Shown: positions 36,035 to 47,079, counted from the stretch's first letter. The stretch: DNA of 60,474 nt from Sulfurospirillaceae bacterium (GCA_028684065.1 JAQUGO010000011.1:1-60474); one strand, 5' to 3'. Numbers and translations: made by a program. Notes: generated by a model from the sequence alone, not told the origin.

Positions 36035-36646
36035 ATGATTCTCTTATATTCACCACGATCTGAAGTTATCAATCATTGGATAGGTGCTTTTATGGATTTT
36101 AAAATGGCAATTTGTGAAAATGAAGATGAAATGTATTCAAAGATAGATACTCTTGATGAAGAAATTATTTTACTTTTAGAACATCGACAATATCATTCGA
36201 TAGAAGATTTTTTATCTCTTTTTCAAACCACTTATCCTGCTGTTAAAATTATGCTTTTTTCAAATAAACCTAGCTATGAGCAAGGTTACCAACTCTTACC
36301 ATTAGGGATAAAAGCATATGCAAATACCTATATGGCACATGTGCACCTTTGTGATGCTTTAAATGCTGTTCTAGCAGGCAATGTATGGTTGTATCCTGAA
36401 TTTATTCAAATGATGATACACTCACTTTCCACACCGCATCCTACCTTACACAGTAACGATGCGATGTCTTTGTACCATCTTAGTACGCGCGAAATGGAGA
36501 TTGCAACCTTGCTTAAAAAAGGACTTAGCAATAAAGAAATAGCGGAATTAACAGGTATCTCAGAACGAACAGTCAAAGCACACCTAAGCTCAGTATATGA
36601 AAAAACAGGGATAAAAGACCGTCTCGCACTTGCGCTCGCACTCTAA
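36035..36646 (+). CDS. LuxR-type regulator with degenerate receiver domain
   Basis: A 203-residue protein with a receiver-like N-terminal domain (about 1-120) in which the phospho-acceptor position in the third strand appears to be Glu (IILLLEHRQYHS) instead of Asp. A LuxR helix-turn-helix follows (about 145-200: LSTREMEIATLLKKGLSNKE, GISERTVKAHLSSVY). It is the last gene before the adhesin, 82 bases upstream of it, and probably controls it; a dyad adjoins the adhesin promoter. The Glu may fix an active-like state, so another signal may control it. Confidence 0.85.
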   Translation: MILLYSPRSEVINHWIGAFMDFKMAICENEDEMYSKIDTLDEEIILLLEHRQYHSIEDFLSLFQTTYPAVKIMLFSNKPSYEQGYQLLPLGIKAYANTYMAHVHLCDALNAVLAGNVWLYPEFIQMMIHSLSTPHPTLHSNDAMSLYHLSTREMEIATLLKKGLSNKEIAELTGISERTVKAHLSSVYEKTGIKDRLALALAL

Positions 36647-36654
36647 GCTTTATA

Positions 36655-36670
36655 TTGTACTTTAGTACAA
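36655..36670 (+). promoter_or_regulatory. Dyad adjoining the adhesin promoter
   Basis: TTGTACTTTAGTACAA is a 7 bp inverted repeat with a two-base centre, ending exactly where the adhesin -35 (TTGTCA, 36671) begins. This placement suits an activator site, possibly for the LuxR-type regulator just upstream. Confidence 0.5.
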
Positions 36671-36699
36671 TTGTCAATCCTTTATCGCCGTGTTATGAT
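36671..36699 (+). promoter_or_regulatory. Adhesin promoter
   Basis: TTGTCA (36671-36676) and TATGAT (36694-36699) are 17 bases apart, 30 bases before the adhesin ATG at 36729. A second TATAAT at 36704 is possible. AAGGAG at 36717 is the ribosome binding site. Confidence 0.55.
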
Positions 36700-36728
36700 T
36701 CCTTATAATATCAAATAAGGAGTCTACT

Positions 36729-39700
36729 ATGGCACACGCAGTTGGAACAATCAAAAGTATTACCGGTCTAGTAATGGCTAAAAATTCACAAGGTGAAGAG
36801 AGAATTTTAAAAGTTGGCGATAGAGTTAATATTGAGGATACCATAAGTACCGTGGGTGCAGGCTCCCATGCTACGCTGGCTTTGGCTAGTGGAAAAGAAC
36901 TTATCATAGGAGGCAATGATACACTGTTTTTAGATAAAAGTGTTTATGCCTCAGAGAGTTTTGGCGATGATGCTATTGTATCCTCCGATACCATTCAACA
37001 CGTTGCTGCTACCAGTGATGTAGAGGCTATGCAACAAGCTCTTTTACGAGGAGAAGATGTCACTAACCTTGAAGCAACAGCTGCAGGAGAGGGTGGCGGA
37101 ATACCATCAACTTTAGGGACTTTTGGTTCAGCACAGTATTTGGAAGGTGGTAACGAAAGTAATGTAAGTTCTAGCCTTAGAAATCTTGGAGGCGGAGTAG
37201 GTGATACAACCCTTTTTGTGGCAAGTAATGCCGCAGATGTTAATGATGCCCCAATTGCTATTGATGATAGTATTGGAGGTGTGAATGAAGGCAGTGAGGT
37301 TCCTGTAAGTTATACGTATGAAAATGACGCTGCTACGATTGATGTTCTTAATAATGATTATGACTTAGATGCTAATGATATTTTGAGTATCAATAGCTTT
37401 GATACGACAACCGTATTTTTAAAAGATGGCGTTCCCACCACGGGTGGAACTGTCAGTGAAGTTGATGGTAAATTAGTCTTTGAACCGGGTAATGATTTTG
37501 ATTATCTAGCGGTAGGTGAGACACAAGTAGTGACCTTCACTTATGATATCATTGATGATTCTGGTGCAGCCAATGCTATTAGTAATCGTGCTACGGTTTC
37601 TATCACCATCACTGGAACGAATGACCAACCTGTTGTGAGTGATATCAATATCTCTGGAACACAAAGTAGCTGGTTACTTGTGGCTGGTGGTGACTCTGGT
37701 GATTCATCAAGTCTTAAAGATATCAATACATTTGTCGGTGGCGATACAGTCGTTCAAGATTTATTTACGGCAAATGACGGTAATCATCCAACAGATGGTA
37801 CCGCACTTAAACTTTCTGTTTCTACGGAAGCGGGTGAAGCTGTTTCATTTAATTGGACATTCTATGATGCTGAGGCAGAAGGTCAAAATGACTACAATGA
37901 TTTTTCATTTGTCATTGTTGATGGTGAGCGTATTGATTTATTGGCCAACTCTTTTATGGCTGGAAGTGAAAACAGTGGCATCTTTACCTATACTTTTACA
38001 AATGCTGGAACCCATGAGATTCTTTTTGGTGTCATGAACGATGACGATACCTCCGTCGACCCAGCACTTCGTGTAACACATGTTTCAGGCGGTGAAATCA
38101 TCGATGTTCATAGCATCGGTACTATTCAAGAAACAACCTTTGATGCACTAACTCTTTTTGAAACCAATGATACGAGTGCGGTTGATACGAATGAAGATGG
38201 TATTGCTTATAACGATGAAGCGATGAATGTTCTCGCAGGAACACTTATCGCAAATGATATGGATGCCAGTGATACTCATCTTTTCCGCCTTGTAGATATC
38301 AATACGGGAGAAGAAATTCCTAATGAAGAAGGACCTAGCGAAGCATTTTACATGCAACTTGCGCCAACAGATTACGTTTCTGTTCAATACATTGATGCTA
38401 ACAATCCTGACCTTGATGCCAATAGCACAGTCACTATTTCTGTTGCATCGAGTGATGTAGATGTGAGCAAGTTAGATATTCAAAGCATTACACTTCTCAA
38501 TAATGATGCTGGTGATAGCCACAGTGACTTTGAGCTTCGAGGCGATTTTGGTGCACTAGGTGCAGGAGAGAGTGCCACCATAACTTTTAAATATTATGCT
38601 GATGATACCCATGGTTTCGATGGTACTGATGGGTTAAATGAAAGTTCTATTAGCGAGCCAAAAACGGTTACAATGACGATTACTGGAACCAATGATCAGC
38701 CGGTTGTTAGTAATATTAATGCCAATGCAACTGTAACTGGAGGTGAAGAGCACACTGATTTAGATACATTATCCAATACCAATGTTCACTGGTCACCGTT
38801 TGGAGAAACAAATACCGCTTATTACGCGCAATCATTTGTAGCAACGGATACTGATTTATCCAATGTGAAATTTGCTTTAGCCTATCAATATGGTGGCGAT
38901 AATGTTGAATTTCGTGTCTTAGTGACAGAACTTATTGAAGATAGTACAGGATTAAGACCTGGACAAATATTGTTTGAGAGTGGCGATTTATCTTTACCTA
39001 GTGATAGTAGTGGTGACGTACCATTCTCTGTAGATATTGATTTGTCTTCAGAGTTAATCGTGGGCCACAAATATGCTATTGTTTTTGACTCTTATGTTTT
39101 ATTTGATGGTTCTGCTGGCACAGCTGAGTTTGCTTCTCAAACGGGTAATCCAGATCCAAATGGTGAGTTCTTCTATTATAACACGGATGGTGGTGATAGA
39201 GCATCTCATTTTGCAAGTGCAGACTGGAGTGAAACAGGTAGTACTGGTTATGATGCCGGTTTGATTCTTTCTTATGCAAGCGGTGAAGCCGTTGTTTTTG
39301 AGAGCCATGATGCAACAGATGTCATAGGTGTAGATGATACAAAAGAAGATGTATTAACACTCTTTACCGGAAATCTGGCGACTGCCATAGATGACGATGT
39401 TAACGACACGCCTACTTATCAAATAGTAGATAATAGTACAACAGTCAATAATGCTTTAATTACAGAACCTGTGAACGTGATTGTCAATAGTGACGGAACT
39501 TATAGTGTAGAAGGAAACTTTAACGCTCTTGCAGCAGGTGAAACGGTTACGATTACATTCCAATACGTCGCAAATGACGGTAGAGGTTTTGATGGAAGTG
39601 ATGGACTTAATGAAAGTTCTATCAGTGAACCAGCCACTGTCACACTAACGATTACAGGAACTAATGATCAACCAGTCGTAGAAAATGTAACTATTTATCA

Positions 39701-42700
39701 AAATGAAGCTCTTGATGGAACCAATACCTTTGAAGGTACCTTAGTTGCCAGTGATGATGATACTACAGATAACCATTATTTTTATGGCGTAATGGATGAA
39801 GGTGAATCAATAGCCTACACAGTAGATTCTCCAGCAGAAGTTACGGTTGAATCAATCGTTGTTAATACCAATGGAACCTATAGTATCGAAGGTGATTTTA
39901 ATGCTCTTGCTATAGGGGAAAGTGCAACAGTTACTTTCCAATACTATGCAGTAGATACTAGCTTAACGCAAAACAATGGTGAATCTAATGTTTCTGAATA
40001 CAAAACCGTAACACTAACGATTACAGGAACCAATGATCAACCGGTAGTTGAAAATGTAACAACTACGGTTACGGAAGCTTCTTTGATAGATACTGACCAT
40101 CATGAAGATGTAAGATTTGAAGGACAATTACATGTAAGCGACGCAGATACTTCCGATAGCCATACCTTTAGTATTGAAAATAATAGCTTCCATGTCAGTA
40201 TCACAACAGTAGATGCACAAGGTAGTGAATCAACGACAGAACTTCCATCGTGGGCAGTAAATTTACTTATTTGGTCACACCAATTGAGTGTTGATCTTAA
40301 TGCTGCTACGGGTGAGTACAGTGTTTCAAGCACCTTATTTAATACTTTGGGTGCAAATCAAAGCATGAGTGTTTCATTTGATTACTCTGCTAATGATGGT
40401 AGAGGATTTGATGGAGACAGTATTAATGAAAATTCATTAAGTAATATTGCTACAGCAACTTTAGTTGTCGAAGGAACCAATGACCAACCAGTTGCATTCC
40501 CAAGTAGCTCGATACAATGGGAACAGTTCTTGAGTGACGTCCCAAGTGAAGATGCTTTATTTAGAGGAATATTACCGCATGCTACAGATGAAGATGCCAG
40601 TGATCAGCTTAGTTATTTTGGTGTGGATGCCGATGAAAATGGTTTAATTGATGTACAAACCTTTAGTCCTGTACAAATTTCAGATGGTATAACACCTGTC
40701 GTTGATCCAACACAAACCGTGGTGAGTATAGATGAAAATGGGTTTTACACTGTCAGCAATCCAACCTTTGATGCACTAGCCGCAGGCGAGAGTGCGACTG
40801 TGACATTCCAATACTATGTCGATGATAATTCTGGTGCTATTGCAGGAGCTAATCCTCATGAATCAACACAAAGTGAGCCTCAAACAGTCACCATTACGAT
40901 ATTGGGAACCAATGACAAGCCAATTGTGAGTGATGTCAGTGATGCTCAAAATGAAGTGTTAGATGGACACAATACCTTTACGGGAACACTCGTTGCAAGT
41001 GATGCAGATGTTAACGATAACCATACGTTTGCACTTAAATCACACTCTATTGTTTCGGAAAATCCATTGGTAACAGATCTTCATGTTACGCTTAATTCGA
41101 ATGGTACCTACACTGTCAGTGGAGACTTTAATGCCCTTGCTGTAGGCGAGAGTGCAGAAGTGAGCTTCCAATACAGAGCTGACGATCATTCAGGCTCTCC
41201 ATTATGGGATGAATCACGTTATTCTGATTATGAAACCGTTACTCTCACCATTACGGGAACGAATGACCAACCTGTAGTTAGTGATGTAATTGTTTCTCAA
41301 AATGAAGTCCTTGATGGACTTAATATCTTTACTGGAACATTGTCAGTCACAGATAGTGACACGAGTGATGGACATACCTTTAATGCTGTTGAAAATAGCT
41401 TACATGTAGAGGCTCCAGTAGCAATAGGAACACCAACATTGACATTGGATGGCACAACAGGAGAATACAGTATTAGCGGTGACTTTAACGCACTAGCAGC
41501 AGGAGAGAGTGCAACAATCACCTTCCAATATTATGCAGTTGATGATAGTGGAGTAGGAGGTGGTGATGCAAATAATGAAAGCTCTATTTCAGAGATGAAA
41601 ACTGTAACATTAACCATTACAGGAACCAATGACCAACCAGTTGTAAGCGATATCAATGCCAATAGTGAAGGAATATCTGGTGAAGCAGTCTATAGCAATG
41701 AAACAGATATGCGAATTCCAGAAAGTGGAACAACAGGGACTATTTATTCTACGATAGAAGTTGCCGATGGTGCTACTATCACGGATTTAAACGTTCAAAT
41801 TGACTTGGCACATTCATATGACCAAGACCTTATTATCACATTAATTGCACCTGATGGTACTGAAATATTGTTATCGAATCGTCATGGTGGAGGTGGCAAT
41901 GACTTTATAGATACACTCTTTGATGATGAAGCTAGTACATCAATTGGTTCAGCTTATGCTCCATTTAATGGTGTCTTTAGACCTGATGGTGATTTATCCG
42001 TGCTTGATGGCATGGATATTCAAGGAACGTGGACATTGCGCATTGAAGATGTTGCTCATTTAGACTCAGGTACACTTGATTATTGGGCACTTCATTTTAC
42101 AGCTGATGGTAGTGAATTGGTTTATGAAACTTATGATAGCATAGATGTAATAGGCGTAGACGATACTCAAGATGATGCGCTTACAACTTTTACAGGCAAC
42201 CTAGCAACAGCAGTTGATGATGATACCAGTGATAATCACACCTACGCATTGTATGGAACACCTGAAGGTATTAATGTCAACGTCTTAACCAATGGACAAT
42301 ATACGGTTACAGGAGATTTTAATTCATTAGCCGTAGGTGAGACACGAACTGTTACCTTCCAATATGTAGCCATAGATGATAGTGTAACACAAGTCAATGG
42401 TGAGTCTAATACATCTGAACCAGCTACTGTAACACTTACCATTACTGGTACTAATGACCAACCAGTGGTTGAGAATGTCACTGATGCGCAAGACGAAGCG
42501 CTTAATGGTCTTAATACCTTCACTGGGATATTGGCAGCCAGTGATGAAGATACCAGTGATAATCATACCTTCAATATCAATGGAACACCAGCGGTCGATA
42601 ATCCTTTAGTTACGGGATTAGATGTTAGTATAGAGGGAAGTACCTATACCGTAAGCGGGGACTTTAACGCTTTAGCGGCAGGCGAGAGCGCCATTGTTAC

Positions 42701-45700
42701 CTTCCAATATTATGCGGTTGATGATAGTGGTGTCGGTACAGGTGATGCGCATAATGAAAGTTCTATCTCTGAAATCAAAACAGTGACCTTAACGGTAACA
42801 GGCACTAATGATGCTCCTATTTTTGTAACAGATGACAATACTCCACAAGAGTCTTATAGCTTCAGTTATGATGAAAATAGTGCTCCAAATACCATTATTG
42901 GTACTGTGTATGCTACCGATATTGACCATGGTAATGTAGTTTCTTATTCTATCCAGAGTGGTAATGATGCAGGTTACTTTGCTATTGATTCTGCAACAGG
43001 TGATATTAGCCTTACAGAATTAGGAGCGAGTGCTTATACTAATGATTTTGAAGCACTTAGCAATGTTCATAATCTTGTTGTAGGTGCCAGTGATAGTATC
43101 GTAACAACTTTCATTGATGTAACGTTGAGCGAAAATAATGTGAATGATATCCCAGATGCCATTGATGACTATGGTGTCTCAGGTATTCAAGCTCAATACT
43201 ATGGCTACCAACAAGGAACAGATGGTCCAAATATAACTAATATTGCTCAGATTAGAGCTTTTATAGCAGACCATGCCCCAGATGCGACATTTACGCCAAC
43301 TTTGTTAGATTATAACTATGGTACAGGTGATTTGGCAAAAGGTCATCATCTCCAAAATTTCCTTGGAGTCGATGCCGCTTCGCTTAGTACAGATCCGAGC
43401 AATGCAACGGATGGTATTATCTATATGAATGGGTATGTGAATATGGATGCAGGTACCTATGAATTTAAGGTTTACGCCGATGATGGCTATACAATTTTGA
43501 TAGATGGACAAGCGGTTGCGACGTTTGATAATATTCAAAGTCCAGCAACACATTTTTACACACCTTTCACGATTGAAGCGAGTGGCTTGCACCATGTCGA
43601 GATAATTTATTGGGATCAAGAAGGGGAATATGTCTTTAAAGCTGAAATTAGTAATGATGGTGGAAATACCTATGAAGTGTTTGATATGAGTGGCGGTAGT
43701 CAGTCATTAGTGACACCTGAAGATACTGCTATTACGCTTACAGCAGCAACATTACTGGCTAATGATACAGACCAAGATGGTGATACTCTAAGTATCATCA
43801 GTGTTCAAAATGCGCAACACGGAACCGTTGAGCTTAATCTTGATGGTACGGTTACCTTTACACCTTCCCCAGATTATTATGGCGATGCAACATTTGATTA
43901 CACCATTAGTGATGGCAATGGAGGGGAAGACACGGCAACGGTTCATTTAGTCGTTACGCCAGTCAATGATGCACCAGATGCTGTGGATGATGGTGCAGAA
44001 GAACCGTTTACAACCGATGAGGGTATGATGCTTGCTAATATCAATGTCCTTGGCAATGATACTGACCCAGAGAATGATCCTTTACATGTAACGGATGCAA
44101 GCAGTGCAAATGGTACCGTTACAATTAATCCAGATGGTACGCTCAACTTTACACCAACAGATGGATTTAGTGGTGATACAACGATTAGCTATACGATTAG
44201 TGATGGCAATGGTGGAGAAGATACGGCAACGGTTTTCATTACGGTTAATGCCGTTGACCATGATCCTACTATCGTTGTAGATACTGGAAACATAGAGAAT
44301 GCTAATGATGGTGTTTCTGAAGCAGGTATCGCAACGATTGGTTCACATGCGGGAGATGGCTCAGAAATCGCTACGGGTACGTTTACTATTGGTGACCCTG
44401 ATGGTTTAGGGGATATTCAATCTATTACACTAGCTGGAACTACGTTGACAATAGGTTCTGGTATTGGTGAATTCTCTGATTTTGTTGCGATGATAGGAGA
44501 AGCGGTCAATACAACCAATGGAACCGTTGAAATTACAAGCTATAACAATGGCGTTTTTGGTTATACCTATACGCTAACATCTGCCACTAATGGAGCAGAT
44601 ACAACTGATAGCTTTGATGTTAGTGTCTCCGATGGCAACACCAGTGCGACAGAAACGGTAATCATTGATATTACTGATGATGCACCAATTGCTTACGATA
44701 ATACTATTGCTTTAGGAGAAGGCTCAGTTTCAGGTGCTGATGGAACCGCAAATCTTCTATTGATACTAGACTTTTCTCGTAGTATGGCAGGGGATAATTT
44801 AATTGCAATGAAAAGTGCCGTTAGTAGTCTGATAGCAGCTTATGATAACGTTGGGGACTTTAACTTAAAAATAGTTACATTTGGTACCGATTCTGGAACG
44901 TCTGCCGTAACTGGAATCTTTACAACAGTGCAAAGTGTTAACGATTGGCTAACCACTGTAGATGATAGTGATTTGACTACTGGAACCAATTATGATACGG
45001 CTATTAGTACAGCAATGAGTGCATGGACAGCTGCCAATATAGTGGGTGCAGATGCAAGCAACTCGATTGCTTATTTTATCTCTGATGGAGAACCTACTTA
45101 TACACACGCTTTAAATACAACGGAGCAAAATACTTGGGAAGATTATGTGGATGCGCATTTTTCAAAAGCCATTGCGATTGGTATGGGGGCAGGAGCTCCT
45201 AACGATAGTGATCTTCAAGCTATTGCCTATACGCCAAATGGAGATGATGAGATTTATATCGTATCAAATCTAAGTGATCTTACAGATACCTTGGTCAGTA
45301 CCGTTATCGTTCCTGATGTTGTTGAAGGTAATGTTGTCACACAAGATGGTGTACTCAACATCATAGATATACCAGGTGCAGATGATTGGGCTGACCCTAA
45401 ATTGGTATCGGTAGAGTATGATGGCACTATCCATAATTTTGTAACTGAAGGTGTAACATCTTTCACTATTGTGACAAGTGCAGGAACCGTTACTATCGAC
45501 AATCAAGGCAATTATAGCTTTACATCGTTGACAGACGTAGCCAATGATGTAACAGACCATATTACCTATACTGTGGCCGATAGTGATGGTTCAACTGCGC
45601 ATGCTGATTTAATTCTAACGACACTAGATAGTGTTCCAACAGCTGTTGTTGATACAAATACGGCATCCGAAGGTTACTATACAGCAGGAACTGAAATTTT

Positions 45701-47036
45701 AATTCCTGTGACGACTGTGGTATCAGCAAGTTGGGATCCTGCAACCATTATAGATAAAGGCCCAGGTAGTAGCACCAGTGGTTGGGGCAATATAAACGAT
45801 AATACCACATCTGATATTGTTGCTATCGTTGCGGATGTTAGTCATTCCACAACGGTAAGTTTTACCTTGGGTGATACAAATAGAAATGGTACTGCTACCT
45901 TATACAAACAAGTTAATGGTCCAGACACAGTCATTTCTACAGTAAATTTCACGAGTAGCAGTGATAATCAAACGATTAACTTTGCTAATGCCATTACAAG
46001 TAATGGTAGTTATTATGTTTTATTTACACGTGAAAACCAACCAGGAGCGGAAAAGGTTAATATTTCAAAAGTGACGTATAACACATATACGTATACACCG
46101 GCATCAACAACAACGAATTATGTTGCTCAGGCTGAGATGGAATGGGTCGCTGCTACTATAGCTATTGGCAATGTATTGAACAATGATATAGCAGGAGCAG
46201 ATGGCGGTTTAAGTGTTACATCGGTTCAAGGTGTTAATGGCATTGATGTTGCCGTCATTGCAGGCGGTGTTGATATTGCAGGTGCTAATGGGGTTTTACA
46301 TATAGATGAAACAGGTGCTTACACGTATACCCCTAATGCTGAAGATATGACAAACACAGCATTAAGCACTCCGGATGTCTTTAGTTACACGATAACAGAT
46401 GCTGATGGTAGTGTGTCACTATCAACATTAACGATTAATGTAACTGACCATGATTATAGTACAGATGCCACTATTATTGGTGGAACAGATGGCAATGATA
46501 CATTGAATGGAACAGATGGCAATGATGCCCTTTACGGTGGTGCAGGTGACGATCATTTATATGGTGGTGCTGGCAACGATGTTCTTCATGGCGGAGACGG
46601 TAATGACTACTTAGATGGTGGAGCTGGTAAAGATGCTCTATACGGTGATGCTGGCAATGATACCTTGGTTTACGATGCCCTAGATAGCATCATAGACGGT
46701 GGAAATGGTATTGATACTTTATTGTTCCAAGCGAATGGTTTGGTTGACTTTAATAACATTGTTGGTGGTACAATACAAAGTATTGAGGTGCTTGATTTAA
46801 CACAAGCAGATGTAACGCTTGCCAATTTAAATCCTGATGATGTCTTAGATATGACAGGTGATTCTAATACGATCTTAAAAATAGTAGGAGACAGTGCAGA
46901 TAGCATTTCAAGCAGTGTACCTGCAACATGGACTGCGACAACAGGTGCTGAGGCAGGTTTTGAGCGTTATGAGGGAATTGCAGATGGGCATACGATTAAA
47001 ATAGATATTCATCAAGATATCCAAACAGACTTCTAA
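36729..47036 (+). CDS. Giant RTX adhesin of the LapA type (retention module, VCBS repeats, P-domain, PA14, vWA, RTX)
   Basis: A 3435-residue type I secreted adhesin. Residues 1-115 form the retention module (HAVGTIKSITGLVMAKN, GEERILKVGDRVNIEDTIST) that plugs the outer membrane pore; TAAG at 117-120 followed by EGGG is the LapG cleavage site. Residues about 170-2035 contain ten VCBS/Ig-like units, each ending TGTNDQPVV or similar. Insertions include a proprotein-convertase P-domain (about 1655-1797, ending GTLDYWALHF). Then come a cadherin-like unit (about 2040-2140), a PA14 sugar-binding domain (about 2152-2317), two tandem-95 repeats, a von Willebrand A domain (about 2672-2857, MIDAS DFSRS), RTX calcium repeats (about 3250-3315) and a secretion signal. 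Confidence 0.95.
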   Translation: MAHAVGTIKSITGLVMAKNSQGEERILKVGDRVNIEDTISTVGAGSHATLALASGKELIIGGNDTLFLDKSVYASESFGDDAIVSSDTIQHVAATSDVEAMQQALLRGEDVTNLEATAAGEGGGIPSTLGTFGSAQYLEGGNESNVSSSLRNLGGGVGDTTLFVASNAADVNDAPIAIDDSIGGVNEGSEVPVSYTYENDAATIDVLNNDYDLDANDILSINSFDTTTVFLKDGVPTTGGTVSEVDGKLVFEPGNDFDYLAVGETQVVTFTYDIIDDSGAANAISNRATVSITITGTNDQPVVSDINISGTQSSWLLVAGGDSGDSSSLKDINTFVGGDTVVQDLFTANDGNHPTDGTALKLSVSTEAGEAVSFNWTFYDAEAEGQNDYNDFSFVIVDGERIDLLANSFMAGSENSGIFTYTFTNAGTHEILFGVMNDDDTSVDPALRVTHVSGGEIIDVHSIGTIQETTFDALTLFETNDTSAVDTNEDGIAYNDEAMNVLAGTLIANDMDASDTHLFRLVDINTGEEIPNEEGPSEAFYMQLAPTDYVSVQYIDANNPDLDANSTVTISVASSDVDVSKLDIQSITLLNNDAGDSHSDFELRGDFGALGAGESATITFKYYADDTHGFDGTDGLNESSISEPKTVTMTITGTNDQPVVSNINANATVTGGEEHTDLDTLSNTNVHWSPFGETNTAYYAQSFVATDTDLSNVKFALAYQYGGDNVEFRVLVTELIEDSTGLRPGQILFESGDLSLPSDSSGDVPFSVDIDLSSELIVGHKYAIVFDSYVLFDGSAGTAEFASQTGNPDPNGEFFYYNTDGGDRASHFASADWSETGSTGYDAGLILSYASGEAVVFESHDATDVIGVDDTKEDVLTLFTGNLATAIDDDVNDTPTYQIVDNSTTVNNALITEPVNVIVNSDGTYSVEGNFNALAAGETVTITFQYVANDGRGFDGSDGLNESSISEPATVTLTITGTNDQPVVENVTIYQNEALDGTNTFEGTLVASDDDTTDNHYFYGVMDEGESIAYTVDSPAEVTVESIVVNTNGTYSIEGDFNALAIGESATVTFQYYAVDTSLTQNNGESNVSEYKTVTLTITGTNDQPVVENVTTTVTEASLIDTDHHEDVRFEGQLHVSDADTSDSHTFSIENNSFHVSITTVDAQGSESTTELPSWAVNLLIWSHQLSVDLNAATGEYSVSSTLFNTLGANQSMSVSFDYSANDGRGFDGDSINENSLSNIATATLVVEGTNDQPVAFPSSSIQWEQFLSDVPSEDALFRGILPHATDEDASDQLSYFGVDADENGLIDVQTFSPVQISDGITPVVDPTQTVVSIDENGFYTVSNPTFDALAAGESATVTFQYYVDDNSGAIAGANPHESTQSEPQTVTITILGTNDKPIVSDVSDAQNEVLDGHNTFTGTLVASDADVNDNHTFALKSHSIVSENPLVTDLHVTLNSNGTYTVSGDFNALAVGESAEVSFQYRADDHSGSPLWDESRYSDYETVTLTITGTNDQPVVSDVIVSQNEVLDGLNIFTGTLSVTDSDTSDGHTFNAVENSLHVEAPVAIGTPTLTLDGTTGEYSISGDFNALAAGESATITFQYYAVDDSGVGGGDANNESSISEMKTVTLTITGTNDQPVVSDINANSEGISGEAVYSNETDMRIPESGTTGTIYSTIEVADGATITDLNVQIDLAHSYDQDLIITLIAPDGTEILLSNRHGGGGNDFIDTLFDDEASTSIGSAYAPFNGVFRPDGDLSVLDGMDIQGTWTLRIEDVAHLDSGTLDYWALHFTADGSELVYETYDSIDVIGVDDTQDDALTTFTGNLATAVDDDTSDNHTYALYGTPEGINVNVLTNGQYTVTGDFNSLAVGETRTVTFQYVAIDDSVTQVNGESNTSEPATVTLTITGTNDQPVVENVTDAQDEALNGLNTFTGILAASDEDTSDNHTFNINGTPAVDNPLVTGLDVSIEGSTYTVSGDFNALAAGESAIVTFQYYAVDDSGVGTGDAHNESSISEIKTVTLTVTGTNDAPIFVTDDNTPQESYSFSYDENSAPNTIIGTVYATDIDHGNVVSYSIQSGNDAGYFAIDSATGDISLTELGASAYTNDFEALSNVHNLVVGASDSIVTTFIDVTLSENNVNDIPDAIDDYGVSGIQAQYYGYQQGTDGPNITNIAQIRAFIADHAPDATFTPTLLDYNYGTGDLAKGHHLQNFLGVDAASLSTDPSNATDGIIYMNGYVNMDAGTYEFKVYADDGYTILIDGQAVATFDNIQSPATHFYTPFTIEASGLHHVEIIYWDQEGEYVFKAEISNDGGNTYEVFDMSGGSQSLVTPEDTAITLTAATLLANDTDQDGDTLSIISVQNAQHGTVELNLDGTVTFTPSPDYYGDATFDYTISDGNGGEDTATVHLVVTPVNDAPDAVDDGAEEPFTTDEGMMLANINVLGNDTDPENDPLHVTDASSANGTVTINPDGTLNFTPTDGFSGDTTISYTISDGNGGEDTATVFITVNAVDHDPTIVVDTGNIENANDGVSEAGIATIGSHAGDGSEIATGTFTIGDPDGLGDIQSITLAGTTLTIGSGIGEFSDFVAMIGEAVNTTNGTVEITSYNNGVFGYTYTLTSATNGADTTDSFDVSVSDGNTSATETVIIDITDDAPIAYDNTIALGEGSVSGADGTANLLLILDFSRSMAGDNLIAMKSAVSSLIAAYDNVGDFNLKIVTFGTDSGTSAVTGIFTTVQSVNDWLTTVDDSDLTTGTNYDTAISTAMSAWTAANIVGADASNSIAYFISDGEPTYTHALNTTEQNTWEDYVDAHFSKAIAIGMGAGAPNDSDLQAIAYTPNGDDEIYIVSNLSDLTDTLVSTVIVPDVVEGNVVTQDGVLNIIDIPGADDWADPKLVSVEYDGTIHNFVTEGVTSFTIVTSAGTVTIDNQGNYSFTSLTDVANDVTDHITYTVADSDGSTAHADLILTTLDSVPTAVVDTNTASEGYYTAGTEILIPVTTVVSASWDPATIIDKGPGSSTSGWGNINDNTTSDIVAIVADVSHSTTVSFTLGDTNRNGTATLYKQVNGPDTVISTVNFTSSSDNQTINFANAITSNGSYYVLFTRENQPGAEKVNISKVTYNTYTYTPASTTTNYVAQAEMEWVAATIAIGNVLNNDIAGADGGLSVTSVQGVNGIDVAVIAGGVDIAGANGVLHIDETGAYTYTPNAEDMTNTALSTPDVFSYTITDADGSVSLSTLTINVTDHDYSTDATIIGGTDGNDTLNGTDGNDALYGGAGDDHLYGGAGNDVLHGGDGNDYLDGGAGKDALYGDAGNDTLVYDALDSIIDGGNGIDTLLFQANGLVDFNNIVGGTIQSIEVLDLTQADVTLANLNPDDVLDMTGDSNTILKIVGDSADSISSSVPATWTATTGAEAGFERYEGIADGHTIKIDIHQDIQTDF

Positions 47037-47055
47037 CGTTTCATAAGCATATCCT

Positions 47056-47079
47056 TCAAGGTTTACGTGTAAACCTTGA
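47056..47079 (+). repeat. Perfect 11 bp palindrome downstream of the adhesin
   Basis: TCAAGGTTTAC and GTAAACCTTGA pair perfectly around a two-base centre. It shares its last base with the terminator that follows, so the two hairpins form a pair. Confidence 0.7.

Noticed and set aside
39076-39315. Open frames opposite and within the adhesin gene
   Set aside because: They arise from the repetitive, biased codon use of the adhesin, lack ribosome binding sites and match nothing.
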